Shown: piece by piece, positions 36,769 through 46,189 of the stretch
How the letters are laid out: the number at the start of each line of letters is the position of its first letter
Position numbering within the stretch: the first letter of the stretch is position 1
Assembly (NCBI RefSeq): GCF_039592695.1
Contig: NZ_JBBUTK010000003.1
Span: 62,001 to 126,000, forward strand
From: Flagellimonas_A sp039592695
GTDB taxonomy: Bacteria > Bacteroidota > Bacteroidia > Flavobacteriales > Flavobacteriaceae
DNA: 64,000 bases
Direction of reading: 5' to 3'
Notes under the pieces: model-generated
Told to the model about the DNA's origin: nothing
Seen by the model: only the letters and a program-made list of their open reading frames with translations
Database searches by the model: none
Position numbers and translations under genes: made by a program

Positions 36769-36951
36769 TTACTGCCCCAAAGGATTGGCTGCAAAAGAGG
36801 CAAGTTCATCATTGCTAAAATGGGTCGTTATTTCAATGGGGTTGCAGCAAACCTCGCAGTCTTCAACGTACACTTGCTCGACTATGGACGTGTCTAAGAG
36901 CATGGAGATTTCTTCCCAACAGTACGGACATTGAAAGAAGTGTTCGAACAT
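36769..36951 (-). CDS. CPXCG motif-containing cysteine-rich small protein
   Basis: 60 residues with Cys8-Pro-Tyr-Cys11 and Cys32-Glu-Val-Cys35 (plus Cys36), a compact zinc-ribbon. This matches the CPXCG cysteine-rich family, although here the first knuckle is CPYCW. It begins two bases after the TolC-gene stop and so is part of the efflux operon. The function is unknown; a structural zinc or metal-sensing role is possible. Confidence 0.85.
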   Translation of the reverse strand: MFEHFFQCPYCWEEISMLLDTSIVEQVYVEDCEVCCNPIEITTHFSNDELASFAANPLGQ

Positions 36952-36953
36952 TG

Positions 36954-38351
36954 TTATAGTTCAACATTCAAAAGTTGCCCCGTCAACTGCAATAACTGAA
37001 GTTCGGCCAGTTTCGCAGCATATTTTGCCTGATTTTTACTGGTCTTGGCATTCAACAGATTGATTTGCGCCTGACGAAGTTCAACAGACGAAATCTGGCC
37101 CAATTTATAACGCTCGGTCGAACGCAGGTAATTGTTTGTCGCTGTCTTGACGTTCTGTTCTTGAAGTTCATAAACTTGCAGCAAGTTGAAATAGTTGCCC
37201 TTGGCATTGGCAATATCACGGCGTATCTCTTGCGCTATCTGTTCATTGAGAATCTCTTGTGACTCCAACAGTATTCGGGCGTTCTTTATCTGGGTCACGC
37301 CGCTGCCGCCATCAAATAGGTTCCATGTTAAGCTGGCCCCCAGCCCAAAATTTCTAGTATTGTTTACATTGACCCCGGGGAAAAATGGTCCAGGGGCGTT
37401 TTGGTTGAGGTTCCAGCCGTAAAAACCTGTCAGTCCCACGGTCGGCAAAAAAACCGATTTACTGGCCTTGAGCGAATAGTCGTTGATCATCGTGTTTTTC
37501 TCTGCCTGCAACATCCTCACATTGTTTTTTTCGGCCTCTTTGAGAAAATCTTCCACGAGCATGGTCTTGGTGAATGAGACCGTTGTGTCTACCGCATAAG
37601 CATTTTCAAGCTCTTGGTTCAGCACAATGTTCAAATCTCTGATGGTGTTCTTGAGCAACTGCCTTTCGTTCATCAAATTGATGCTATCGTTCACGAGGTC
37701 AACTTCGGCGTTCAGCACATCCAACTTATTGCTTTGGCCGAACTCAAAGCTGTACTCAGCACGCTTTAAACGGTCGGCGGTACTTTCATAAGTCTCCTCG
37801 AACACGTTTATATTCTCTAGAATCCGTGCCACTTCGTAATAGACCGAAAACAGTTGCAGCATGGTCGTCTCGATGGTCTCACGGGCTTGAAGCTCAGACA
37901 AATCGTACTCTTCTTTCAGTCTTTTGTAATCATAAAACCTGCCCAGACCATCAAAAAGCACGTAATCAGCAGTCAATCTGGCATTGTAACGCTGTGCTTC
38001 TGCCTTATAGAGGTCCGCATCGGGTCTCGGCACAGGGTTTCCTGTCTCGCCATCGATGACCGGATTACCATCTTCGTCTCTCAAAAATTGCCCCGGAAAT
38101 TCAAAAGTGGAGTCATCGCGCTGATAACTTGCCCCAGCGCTTCCTGTTAAGCTGGGAAGAAAACCAGAATTCAAGATGCTTTGATTGTTGTCGGCGATTT
38201 CAATGTTGTTTTGGGCTATTCGTACCCCGAAATTGTTTTCCAACATCAATTTTACCGCCGTTTCTTTGGTCAGTACATTTTTTTGGGCAGTAACACCAAG
38301 CGAGCAAATGAGCACAAAAAATACGAAAGCCTCGTGATATTTTCTCGTCAT
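36954..38351 (-). CDS. TolC-family outer-membrane efflux protein
   Basis: 465 residues. The signal peptide ends GVTAQ. Two OEP repeats follow, with FGVRIAQNNIEIADNNQSIL and RLKRAEYSFEFGQSNKLDVL in the first and SKSVFLPTVGLTGFYGWNLN and RYKLGQISSVELRQAQINLL in the second. It forms the trimeric outer-membrane duct of the RND system encoded just upstream, whose stop overlaps its start by four bases. Confidence 0.93.
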   Translation of the reverse strand: MTRKYHEAFVFFVLICSLGVTAQKNVLTKETAVKLMLENNFGVRIAQNNIEIADNNQSILNSGFLPSLTGSAGASYQRDDSTFEFPGQFLRDEDGNPVIDGETGNPVPRPDADLYKAEAQRYNARLTADYVLFDGLGRFYDYKRLKEEYDLSELQARETIETTMLQLFSVYYEVARILENINVFEETYESTADRLKRAEYSFEFGQSNKLDVLNAEVDLVNDSINLMNERQLLKNTIRDLNIVLNQELENAYAVDTTVSFTKTMLVEDFLKEAEKNNVRMLQAEKNTMINDYSLKASKSVFLPTVGLTGFYGWNLNQNAPGPFFPGVNVNNTRNFGLGASLTWNLFDGGSGVTQIKNARILLESQEILNEQIAQEIRRDIANAKGNYFNLLQVYELQEQNVKTATNNYLRSTERYKLGQISSVELRQAQINLLNAKTSKNQAKYAAKLAELQLLQLTGQLLNVEL

Positions 38352-41300
38352 ATTGTATCTTCTGTTTGCGTGGATGTCGATTTGCCCATACCCATTTCAA
38401 CTTTTTTGCCGTTCAAATTTTTCGCAGCATGCTCTCCGTTCATCATCTCTTCTTCATGTCGTTCTTTGATGGCACGCTCTACTTCTTCTTTGGTCACTTT
38501 TTCACCGGTCTTCAGCCACTTACTGAAAACCTTGGTATCGTTGCTGAATGAAAGGAACAATGGCAACAACAATAATGTAAGCACTGTGGCAAAACCGATA
38601 CCATAGGCTATGGAGATGGCCATGGGCTTCAAAAATTGGGCTTGTCGGCTTTTCTCAAGCAATAAAGGCGCCAAACCTGCAATGGTGGTTATGGAAGTTA
38701 AAAAGATGGCCCTAAAACGCGATCTTCCCGCTTCATAGATGGCATCATCAAAACCCATCCCTTCTCGCAAATTGTTATTGAACCTTCCAATCAATACCAA
38801 ACCATCGTTGACCATGATACCGATCAAAGCGATAATACCCAACATCGAGAGAATATTGACAGGAAAACCATGCAACCAATGCCCCCAGGCCACCGCTGGC
38901 AGACTGAACGGCACCAACAACAATAAAAGTAGCGGTTGACTGAAACTTCTAAACGTGAAGGCTATGGTGATGTAAATCAAAAAGAGAACCGTAAGACCGA
39001 CAAAATTTAAGGAGTCAAAAAGTTTGTTCCGCTCTCGGTTCTGACCTTCGTATGATGCCGTTATGGTCGGATATTTGGATTGTATCTCTGGCATGATATC
39101 GCTTCTGATCCATGCAAGAACATCCGGCGCACTCGATGTCTCAGGATTCTTTAAATCTGCCGTGAGTTGAATTTCTCGCTGCCCATCAAGATGGTTGATG
39201 GCAACCTCGCCCCTTCCGATGGTGTAGGTGGCGATTTCACCCAGCGGCACCCTAGTGCCCGATGGTGTCAGAATGCGCATATCATCCAAATCGGAAATAG
39301 ATGCCCTATTGCCCCTGTCATAGCGAACCCACACCCGAATCTCATCTTGACCACGCTGAAACCGCTGTGCCTGTACCCCAAAAAATCCTGCCCGTACTTG
39401 GTTCATTACCGTGCGCAGGTCAAGACCCAGCAAATAGGCATTTTCTTTGAGCTGCAAACGTATTTCTTTGATTCCGGCAGGGTCGTTATCGGCAATGTCC
39501 TTCAGCAGCGCATTGTTTGCCAAAGCTGTTTTTAGCTCCGCTTTCGCCGCTTTCAGTTCTTCGATATTGTTGCCCAACAGCGAAACTGAAACGGGATTAC
39601 CGCCAAAATTTCCTCCTGAACCATAGACCAAACTTTCTACACCTACTACAGGGCCCATCAATTCTTCTATTCGGTTCGTCACCAAATCGGCACGAACGGC
39701 ATCAGGACGCTCTTCCCCTGGGAGCAAGTTAATAACCAAGGTCGCCGAAGCAGATCCAGGACCCAGGTTCTTGATGATATTTTCAAAGAGTTGTTTGCCA
39801 TTTTCGGGCGGATACTCTTTGGTAAGCTCTCTATTGGCAATCTGTGCTTTTTCTTCAATCAAACTGATGATGGAATCAGTCACCCTTTCATTGGTACCAT
39901 TGGGCATCTGCAACTCGATTGAAACACGGTCACTGGCTATTCTCGGAAAGAAAGCAGTTCTGATGATGCCACCCCCAACCGAGCCAAAGGTCAACAACAG
40001 TACCATGATGAAGAACGAAAGTGTGAGCAAACGGTATTTTAATCCGAATCGTATCACAGGGCTGTAGAGTTTGTCTCGCATCCACATCATGGCCCGGTCA
40101 CCCATTTTGTTGATGATCCTCAGTTTGGCAAAAACACGTGCGATTCCTGTTTTTGGGGTATCATCCTTTGGTTGCAACGCTTTTGAATGCGCCAAATGTG
40201 CCGGTAAAATAATCAAGGCCTCAACCAAAGAAACGACCAAGGTCAAAATCACGATGACCGAGACTTCCCCAAAGAAATCGCCTATCCTTCCATCCAAAAA
40301 CAAGAAAATGGAAAACGCCAGAACTGTGGTTATTATGGCAGATACTATGGGCGGAATCACTTCCATCGTGCCATCTATGGCCGCTTGAATCGGTTTTTTG
40401 CCCCGTTCATAATGTTGGTAGATGTTCTCGGCAATGACAATACCGTCATCGACCAAAATTCCGATGACAATGATCATGCCGAACAATGACAGTACGTTGA
40501 TGGTCACATTGAAAAAAGGTGCAAAAACGAACATGCCCAAAAATGCGATGGGAAGCCCAAAAGCCACCCAGAACGCCAGTCTTGTGTTGAGGAAGAGGGA
40601 CAAGAAAATCAAGACCAAAATCATGCCCATAACGGCATTCTCAGTCAATAGCTGGGTACGCTGGGTGAGCGTGGTCGAAAAATCGGAAACCACATTCAAC
40701 GCTACATTGGTATACTTTTCATTGAATTCTTCGATATAGTCTTTTACCTTTTCGGCAGAGCCTATCAAATCTTCAGTGTTGGTACTGGTGATGGTCACAT
40801 TGACCGACAAATCACCATCGTAGTACGAAGCATTGGGGGTTTCAGAAAAGCGGTCCCTTATCTCGGCCACATCTCTCAACCGAACAGTACGGCCCGATGC
40901 ATCAGCGTTTACCACGATATTGGCCAATTCATCGCCATAATATGATCGATTTCTTGCACGGATAAGGTATTCTTCGGCATCGGTCTTGATGTTGCCGCCC
41001 GTGACCAAAATGTTTGCATTACCCACCGCCTGCGCCACTTCAGAAAAAGAAATATTATAGGCCAATAGATCATTTTCGTCAACTGCAATCTCAATTTCTT
41101 CTTCAGGATAACCCGAAATCTCTATTTGCGAAATACCCTCTATGGCCCGTAAATCGTTCTCTATCTGTCTTCCAATCTGTTTGAGTGTGGCCAAGGAAAT
41201 CTTATCGCCACTGACAGCAAAACTGATGGTCGGGCGAACTGCCTCAAGTTTTGAAACCACCAAGGGTTCCATACCTGTGGGAAAGGTCGGCACACGGTCT

Positions 41301-41638
41301 ACGGCATTCTTGACCTCTAAGAGCATAAAATCGATATCCCTTCCCTTTTCGATTTCTACATTGATGGAACCTGTATTTTCACGGGATGTAGAGGTCACCC
41401 TATCCACACCTTGCAATCCCTTTAAATTATCCTCAATCTTCAATACCACCCCTTCTTCAATCTCTTGGGGCGAGGCACCGGGATACGTAATTGAAATCAG
41501 TATGTTTTTAGATTCCGTAAGCGGGAAAAATGAAGACTTTAAACGAAGGGCGCCAACGACACCAAATACCAAAAAGGCGATGATGATGACATTCACCGCC
41601 ACATGATATTTTATAAAATAGGATATAAGTTTTCTCAT
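38348..41638 (-). CDS. RND efflux transporter permease (AcrB/HAE1-like)
   Basis: 1096 residues from the ATG at 41638 (MRKLISYFIKYHVAVNVIII). A start ten codons earlier would run into the adaptor gene. There are twelve membrane helices in two repeats with large periplasmic loops. The proton-relay helix carries the paired aspartates in ILVDDGIVIAENIYQHYE, and the second repeat shows GIMVNDGLVLIGRFN. It pumps drugs or other amphiphiles from the inner membrane or periplasm. It forms an operon with an adaptor (two bases upstream) and TolC (overlapping downstream). Confidence 0.94.
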   Translation of the reverse strand: MRKLISYFIKYHVAVNVIIIAFLVFGVVGALRLKSSFFPLTESKNILISITYPGASPQEIEEGVVLKIEDNLKGLQGVDRVTSTSRENTGSINVEIEKGRDIDFMLLEVKNAVDRVPTFPTGMEPLVVSKLEAVRPTISFAVSGDKISLATLKQIGRQIENDLRAIEGISQIEISGYPEEEIEIAVDENDLLAYNISFSEVAQAVGNANILVTGGNIKTDAEEYLIRARNRSYYGDELANIVVNADASGRTVRLRDVAEIRDRFSETPNASYYDGDLSVNVTITSTNTEDLIGSAEKVKDYIEEFNEKYTNVALNVVSDFSTTLTQRTQLLTENAVMGMILVLIFLSLFLNTRLAFWVAFGLPIAFLGMFVFAPFFNVTINVLSLFGMIIVIGILVDDGIVIAENIYQHYERGKKPIQAAIDGTMEVIPPIVSAIITTVLAFSIFLFLDGRIGDFFGEVSVIVILTLVVSLVEALIILPAHLAHSKALQPKDDTPKTGIARVFAKLRIINKMGDRAMMWMRDKLYSPVIRFGLKYRLLTLSFFIMVLLLTFGSVGGGIIRTAFFPRIASDRVSIELQMPNGTNERVTDSIISLIEEKAQIANRELTKEYPPENGKQLFENIIKNLGPGSASATLVINLLPGEERPDAVRADLVTNRIEELMGPVVGVESLVYGSGGNFGGNPVSVSLLGNNIEELKAAKAELKTALANNALLKDIADNDPAGIKEIRLQLKENAYLLGLDLRTVMNQVRAGFFGVQAQRFQRGQDEIRVWVRYDRGNRASISDLDDMRILTPSGTRVPLGEIATYTIGRGEVAINHLDGQREIQLTADLKNPETSSAPDVLAWIRSDIMPEIQSKYPTITASYEGQNRERNKLFDSLNFVGLTVLFLIYITIAFTFRSFSQPLLLLLLVPFSLPAVAWGHWLHGFPVNILSMLGIIALIGIMVNDGLVLIGRFNNNLREGMGFDDAIYEAGRSRFRAIFLTSITTIAGLAPLLLEKSRQAQFLKPMAISIAYGIGFATVLTLLLLPLFLSFSNDTKVFSKWLKTGEKVTKEEVERAIKERHEEEMMNGEHAAKNLNGKKVEMGMGKSTSTQTEDTI

Positions 41639-41639
41639 C

Positions 41640-42770
41640 TTATTCGGCCGGCTTTTGGCCCTCTTCAAATATTTTTACCAACATGCCCGCATAGGCTCCT
41701 GAAACGGGCTTTGAAACTATGGTCGTACCATCAGGAATGTCTTCGACCACTACCTTGTCTTCACCAAAATAGACAGGTGAGACCTCGATAACATCCAAAA
41801 TGGAATCACGTACCACAAAAATGGATTCATTATCTACCAGCAACGACCTGTCAATTTCGATGGCGTTCGATGCCTCTTTGGCCTGTAAATTGGCTTCAAG
41901 GTATTGCCCCTCTTTTAGATTTTCACCTGAGACCTCAATAAACGCCGTTACCGTTTGTGAAGCTTGGTCAACCCTACCATTCACCCGCACGACTTTGCCT
42001 TTGTACGATTTTGTTTTTTCTAGATTGGTCAACTCGACCTCTTTGCCAACTTCCAACAAATCGCCATAGGTCTTGCCCACGGCCACTTGAAGCTCATACG
42101 CACCCGTGCTGATATATTCGCCCAACTTTTGGCCTGCCCTGACCAAAGTGCCTTCGGTAACCAATGCTTCGGTCAAAATACCATTAAAAGGAGCTGTGAT
42201 GGTGTATTTGGAAAGGCGCTGCTCTAAATTCTTTACGTTATAGTAACTGGTGAGAATGCCCCGTCCCGAAATGAAAAACTTCTCTTTTTCGCTTTCAATT
42301 TCAGGAAGCTTAGGGGTGGTCTTGTCCAAATCAAAACTGTTGAGATATTGCTGCCATTTGGGAAAATACTCAGGATAATCCAACTGAAGATCGGGCATAA
42401 TCGAAGTAATCAGGTTGAACAGATTGCTTTTGGCCGATTGTACACTGGCATAGTATTCTGAGGCATCGATACGAATCAAGGTCTGACCTGCACGATATTC
42501 CTGTCCAGCTTTGAAAAGCTTGCTCCCCGGTCTAAAAACACCTTGCACCTCAGCAAAAAGCTCAACCCTACGTTTGGCCACCAGATTTCCGTTGGCCGAC
42601 ACCATGATAGGCACCGTTTGATTCTCAACAGTATCGACAAAAACAGTCTTAATGACCTTTTGGGCCTTAGGCCTGCGGTCTTTTTTACTGTTGACGATCC
42701 ATCGAGAGATGAAAAATGAGCCGCCAATGATTACCACACCGGCTAAAATGGATAGAATTACCTTGCGCAT
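41640..42770 (-). CDS. RND efflux periplasmic adaptor (membrane fusion protein)
   Basis: 376 residues. It has an N-terminal inner-membrane anchor (VILSILAGVVIIGGSFFISR), a lipoyl half-motif (AQKVIKTVFVDTVENQTVPI, ISANGNLVAKRRVELFAEVQG region), a short coiled hairpin, and barrel-sandwich and beta-barrel parts (GILTEALVTEGTLVRAGQKL, LTNLEKTKSYKGKVVRVNGR). It links the inner-membrane pump to TolC. It is the first gene of the efflux operon. Confidence 0.92.
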   Translation of the reverse strand: MRKVILSILAGVVIIGGSFFISRWIVNSKKDRRPKAQKVIKTVFVDTVENQTVPIMVSANGNLVAKRRVELFAEVQGVFRPGSKLFKAGQEYRAGQTLIRIDASEYYASVQSAKSNLFNLITSIMPDLQLDYPEYFPKWQQYLNSFDLDKTTPKLPEIESEKEKFFISGRGILTSYYNVKNLEQRLSKYTITAPFNGILTEALVTEGTLVRAGQKLGEYISTGAYELQVAVGKTYGDLLEVGKEVELTNLEKTKSYKGKVVRVNGRVDQASQTVTAFIEVSGENLKEGQYLEANLQAKEASNAIEIDRSLLVDNESIFVVRDSILDVIEVSPVYFGEDKVVVEDIPDGTTIVSKPVSGAYAGMLVKIFEEGQKPAE

Positions 42771-42790
42771 TAACAGTTGGTTTAGTTTTG

Positions 42791-42798
42791 CAAAGCTA
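42791..42798 (-). promoter_or_regulatory. Possible -7 promoter element of the RND efflux operon
   Basis: The minus strand reads TAGCTTTG, an exact TAnnTTTG match, 20 bases before the adaptor ATG. No TTG is seen at 17 to 23 bases further upstream, so the assignment rests on the -7 box alone. Confidence 0.4.
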
Positions 42799-42920
42799 TT
42801 CTCTAGGCTTTTTGAAGGTGGTTAAAGAATTCATAAATGTTAAAAGAGAATAAATCCCGAATACCACTATGGAATCCTAGATACAGAAAGAAATCAGATT
42901 AGCTTTTGTGTAATGATGTA

Positions 42921-43007
42921 TTAGACCCCCGACGCTTTCGTTCGGGGTTCGTTCGACCATCAAAATTCAATGCTATGTCTGCGACAGATTTTGAAATTCG
43001 GGTCTAA
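42921..43007. repeat. Small palindromic intergenic element
   Basis: TTAGACCC at 42921-42928 is mirrored exactly by GGGTCTAA at 43000-43007. Inside the left end is a hairpin CCCCGACG-CTTT-CGTTCGGGG (42927-42947, one bulged T). A weaker TCAAAA/TTTTGA pair lies further in. It carries no ORF and resembles a MITE- or REP-like unit. It sits between the efflux operon and the LRR gene. Confidence 0.5.
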
Positions 43008-43009
43008 CG

Positions 43010-43034
43010 AAAAAGGGGATGCAAAAGCATCCCC
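43010..43034 (-). terminator. Rho-independent terminator of the LRR gene
   Basis: On the minus strand GGGGATGC-TTTT-GCATCCCC forms a perfect 8-bp hairpin followed by TTTTTCG, 26 bases beyond the stop of the LRR gene. This is the textbook form. Confidence 0.9.
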
Positions 43035-43060
43035 AACCAAACAAACTAAAGTATAACTAA

Positions 43061-43945
43061 CTACTCATTTTCATCAACGTCTTCAAACTTGGTATCGGCC
43101 ATTCTGGTAGTGTCGAACTTAATTTCACCAAACTCTTGAAACGGTCTTTCATCGGTGTCAAAAACCAAGAACTGGTCTTTATTGATGGCATCCAAACCTT
43201 TAAATGAATTGAAGCGGTTATTTTGTATTTGTAGGATTTTCAAGCTTTCCATTTGGGCAAACTCCATAGGAATCTCACCTGCCAGTTCGTTGTTGGCCAA
43301 AACCAATTCTTTGAGCTTTGTCAATTGGCCCATCTCTTTGGGAATATCACCTTCCAATGCATTCTCAAAAAGGCCCAAAGTCTCAAGGTTTGATAGTTTA
43401 CCAATGGATTCGGGAATGATTCCCTTCAAATTGTTGCTTGACAGATTCAATATCTTCAATGTTTCAATCTCACCAAAACTTTCTGGTATCGGTCCGCTCA
43501 AAAAATTATTGAATACCGAGAACTCCTCCAGTCGTGATAGATTGCCAATCGCTGTCGGCAATGAGCCTTTGATTCGGTTCATTTCCAATTTGAATACCTT
43601 TAAACTTTTCAGCTTGACAATATTCTTGGGCAGTTCGCCCGTAAGATTGTTGAATGCCAAGTTGAGCTCTACCAAATGGCCAAGGTTGCCGATACTTTCT
43701 GGCAAAGAGCCTACAAGGTTGTTCGCAAAAAGATTGATTCGGATGACGTGGCCATCTTCGACCTCCAACCCTTTCCATGTGGATATGGGCTTATCAAAAT
43801 CCCATGTGGTTTTCCATTCTTTTCCATTGGTGCTTTGAAATAGGTCTATCAACGCGTCACGTTCGGTAGAGACCAGTTCTTCATCAGCAAAAACTGATAC
43901 AGCGCCTGTGATAAACAATGTAGCAAAAAGTATTAATCCTTTCAT
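43061..43945 (-). CDS. Exported leucine-rich-repeat protein, plant-type LRR consensus
   Basis: 294 residues. The signal peptide ends SVFA. A cap resembling plant LRRNT (ALIDLFQSTNGKEWKTTWDF) is followed by about seven 23-24-residue repeats of the LxxLxLxxNxLxGxIPxxIGxL type, for example LKILNLSSNNLKGIIPESIG and LKELVLANNELAGEIPMEFA. The tail is acidic. It probably mediates protein or surface binding in the periplasm or outside the cell. It is monocistronic, with its own promoter and terminator. No sorting domain for type IX secretion is seen. Confidence 0.88.
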   Translation of the reverse strand: MKGLILFATLFITGAVSVFADEELVSTERDALIDLFQSTNGKEWKTTWDFDKPISTWKGLEVEDGHVIRINLFANNLVGSLPESIGNLGHLVELNLAFNNLTGELPKNIVKLKSLKVFKLEMNRIKGSLPTAIGNLSRLEEFSVFNNFLSGPIPESFGEIETLKILNLSSNNLKGIIPESIGKLSNLETLGLFENALEGDIPKEMGQLTKLKELVLANNELAGEIPMEFAQMESLKILQIQNNRFNSFKGLDAINKDQFLVFDTDERPFQEFGEIKFDTTRMADTKFEDVDENE

Positions 43946-43974
43946 CAGATATTGAGTTATTAAGAATTTACTTA

Positions 43975-44007
43975 CAAATATACGTTTATTCTTCTTTAAG
44001 CTACAAA
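43975..44007 (-). promoter_or_regulatory. Bacteroidota-type promoter of the LRR gene
   Basis: On the minus strand TTTG is followed after 21 bases by TATATTTG (43982-43975), matching the TTG-N17-23-TAnnTTTG pattern described for Flavobacterium and Bacteroides. The ATG lies 29 bases downstream. Confidence 0.65.
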
Positions 44008-44122
44008 GAAATTAGATGTACTGCATGCGATTGTTGTGAAAACAGGCTTTGGTGTGGCAAAATCTTTAAAAAGTGTTGTGAAATAGGTGTTTTGCTTGAT
44101 AATAGAGATTTAAATGCTCCAA

Positions 44123-44150
44123 TCCCGATAGCTCCAGATAGCTATCGGGA
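44123..44150. repeat. Intergenic palindrome
   Basis: TCCCGATAGC at 44123-44132 pairs exactly with GCTATCGGGA at 44141-44150 around an eight-base loop. No T-run follows on either strand, so this is more likely a dispersed palindromic repeat than a terminator for the ABC-F gene. Confidence 0.5.
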
Positions 44151-44211
44151 CGGGAATGTCAAAATCTATGGTCAGGTTTTTTAATGCTTTGCGGGCTTTC
44201 CCCGAAGTAAT

Positions 44212-46125
44212 CTACTTATTTTCAATTGTTTCTGCAAGATTTTCCCATTCTTTCATAAGTGCCTGCAATTGTTGCTTTTTTTTCTGATAATTATCAAAAA
44301 AATCAGGTTTTGATATCGTCTCGTCGTAGTTCATCAATAATTGATGGTCAATTTCAGCAATTTCAGTCTCGAGACTCGAAATTTCTTTCTCCAAAGTGCT
44401 CAACCTGTTCTTTAACGATTTGAGTTTTTTCTGTTTTTGATAGTCTTCGGCCCCACTTGATTTTTCTTCTTTGTGATTTTTTTCAGTGCCATTTCCCATT
44501 TCTATGCCACGAAAATCCACCGCTTTGCGTTGGTCCAAATAAAAATCGATATCGCCCAAATACTCTTTTATCCTTTTATCGCTGAACTCATAGACCCTAT
44601 CGGTCAGCCCTTGGAGAAAATCACGATCATGTGATACCAATATCAGAGTACCTTCAAAATTTTGCAAGGCCTGTTTGAGCACTTGTTTTGAGGCCATATC
44701 AAGATGGTTGGTGGGCTCATCCATTACCAATACATTGAACGGCTGCAACAAGAGTTTGGCCAATGCCAGACGATTGCGCTCACCACCAGAAAGTACCTTG
44801 ACCTGTTTTTCAACCTCGTCACCACTGAAGAGAAAAGCGCCTAAAATATCACGCACCTTGCTGCGGTTGCTCTCGTTGGCAGCATCTATCATGGTTTCTA
44901 GAATGGTTTTGCCACCGTCAAGATATTCTGCTTGGTTCTGTGCAAAGTAGCCCAGCTGCACATTGTGGCCCAACGCTACTTTGCCTGAATGATCAATTTC
45001 ACCGACGATGATTTTAGCCAGCGTGGTCTTACCCTGACCGTTTTGACCGACAAAAGCCGTTTTGCTCCCCCTGTCCAATAACAAGTCAATGTGCTCTAAA
45101 ACCTGCTTTTTTCCATAGTTTTTTGAAACGTCTTTCATTTTCAGCACCACTTTGCCCGGAGTGATGGAGGTGGAAAAACGAACGTTCATCACCTCAGTAT
45201 CCGTTTCGTCGACTTCAATGCGATCCAATTTGTCCAATTTCTTGATCAGCGACTGGGCCATGGATGCCTTTGATGCTTTTGCGCGGAACTTTTCAATCAA
45301 TTTCTCGGTCTGCTCTATCTGTTTCTCTTGGTTCTTTTTGGCATTCTTTTGCTGCTCGATGATCTCGGCCCTTAATTCCAAATATTTTGAGTAGGGTTTC
45401 TTGTAGTCATAGATGCGCCCCAAAGAGATTTCAACCGTGCGGTTGGTGACGTTGTCTAAAAACATCCTATCGTGTGATACAATGACGATCGCACCGGCAT
45501 AGTTCTTTAAAAATTGTTCTAACCAGATAATGGATTCAATATCCAAGTGGTTGGTCGGCTCATCCAATAAGAGCACATCATTGTTCTGCAAAAGTAGTTT
45601 GGCGAGTTCGATGCGCATGCGCCACCCGCCGGAAAAGGTATCGGTAGGTTTGTTGAAATCTTCCCTTTTGAAGCCCAGACCCAATAATATCTTTTCGGTT
45701 TCGCCCTCGTAATGATAGCCCCCCAGAATCTCATAGCGATGGGTGAGTTCATTCAAATCGACCATCAACTGGTTATAGCCTTCACTTTCGTAGTCAGTTC
45801 GTTCAGCGAGCTGTGTGTTGATATGTTCAAGTTTTTGCTCAACTTCTTTTATCGCCGCAAACGCTTGGTAGCTTTCTTCTAAAACTGACCGGCCCTGTTC
45901 AAAATCGATGTCCTGTTTCAGAAAACCAATTTCCACTTCTTTTTCAAGGGCAATATTGCCAGAATCACTATCAAGCTCTTGCGCCAAGATCTTCAGAAGT
46001 GTCGATTTACCGGCACCGTTCTTACCGATCAGCCCCACCTTGTCACCTGCATTCAATTGCAGGCTGATGTCTTCAAATAATATTTCGCCGCCAAAAGAAA
46101 CCGAAAGGCTGTGTACGTTTAACAT
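44212..46125 (-). CDS. ABC-F family ATP-binding protein
   Basis: 637 residues, no membrane segments. There are two ABC domains: Walker A LIGKNGAGKSTLLKIL, signature FSGGWRMRIELAKLLL and LLLDEPTNHLD in the first, and FVGQNGQGKTTLAKII, signature LSGGERNRLALAKLLL and VMDEPTNHLD in the second. A charged linker lies between (the P-site interaction region) and a coiled-coil tail follows from about residue 560. ABC-F proteins act on ribosomes, in translation control or antibiotic protection. The uup/ydiF-like architecture suggests a housekeeping member. Confidence 0.94.
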   Translation of the reverse strand: MLNVHSLSVSFGGEILFEDISLQLNAGDKVGLIGKNGAGKSTLLKILAQELDSDSGNIALEKEVEIGFLKQDIDFEQGRSVLEESYQAFAAIKEVEQKLEHINTQLAERTDYESEGYNQLMVDLNELTHRYEILGGYHYEGETEKILLGLGFKREDFNKPTDTFSGGWRMRIELAKLLLQNNDVLLLDEPTNHLDIESIIWLEQFLKNYAGAIVIVSHDRMFLDNVTNRTVEISLGRIYDYKKPYSKYLELRAEIIEQQKNAKKNQEKQIEQTEKLIEKFRAKASKASMAQSLIKKLDKLDRIEVDETDTEVMNVRFSTSITPGKVVLKMKDVSKNYGKKQVLEHIDLLLDRGSKTAFVGQNGQGKTTLAKIIVGEIDHSGKVALGHNVQLGYFAQNQAEYLDGGKTILETMIDAANESNRSKVRDILGAFLFSGDEVEKQVKVLSGGERNRLALAKLLLQPFNVLVMDEPTNHLDMASKQVLKQALQNFEGTLILVSHDRDFLQGLTDRVYEFSDKRIKEYLGDIDFYLDQRKAVDFRGIEMGNGTEKNHKEEKSSGAEDYQKQKKLKSLKNRLSTLEKEISSLETEIAEIDHQLLMNYDETISKPDFFDNYQKKKQQLQALMKEWENLAETIENK

Positions 46126-46165
46126 CTATGTAATCTTGGTTACAAATCGTGAGGGCCTGATTTCG

Positions 46166-46173
46166 TAACTTTG
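46166..46173 (+). promoter_or_regulatory. Probable -7 promoter element of the DUF983 gene
   Basis: TAACTTTG followed by C matches TAnnTTTG exactly and lies 16 bases before the ATG at 46190. The only TTG upstream is 27 bases away, longer than usual. Confidence 0.5.
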
Positions 46174-46189
46174 CCCCAAAGATTTGCAA

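Noticed and set aside
38366..41606. Many plus-strand open frames opposite the RND pump
   Set aside because: They are shadows of the pump gene; the minus-strand frame has the full RND motif set.
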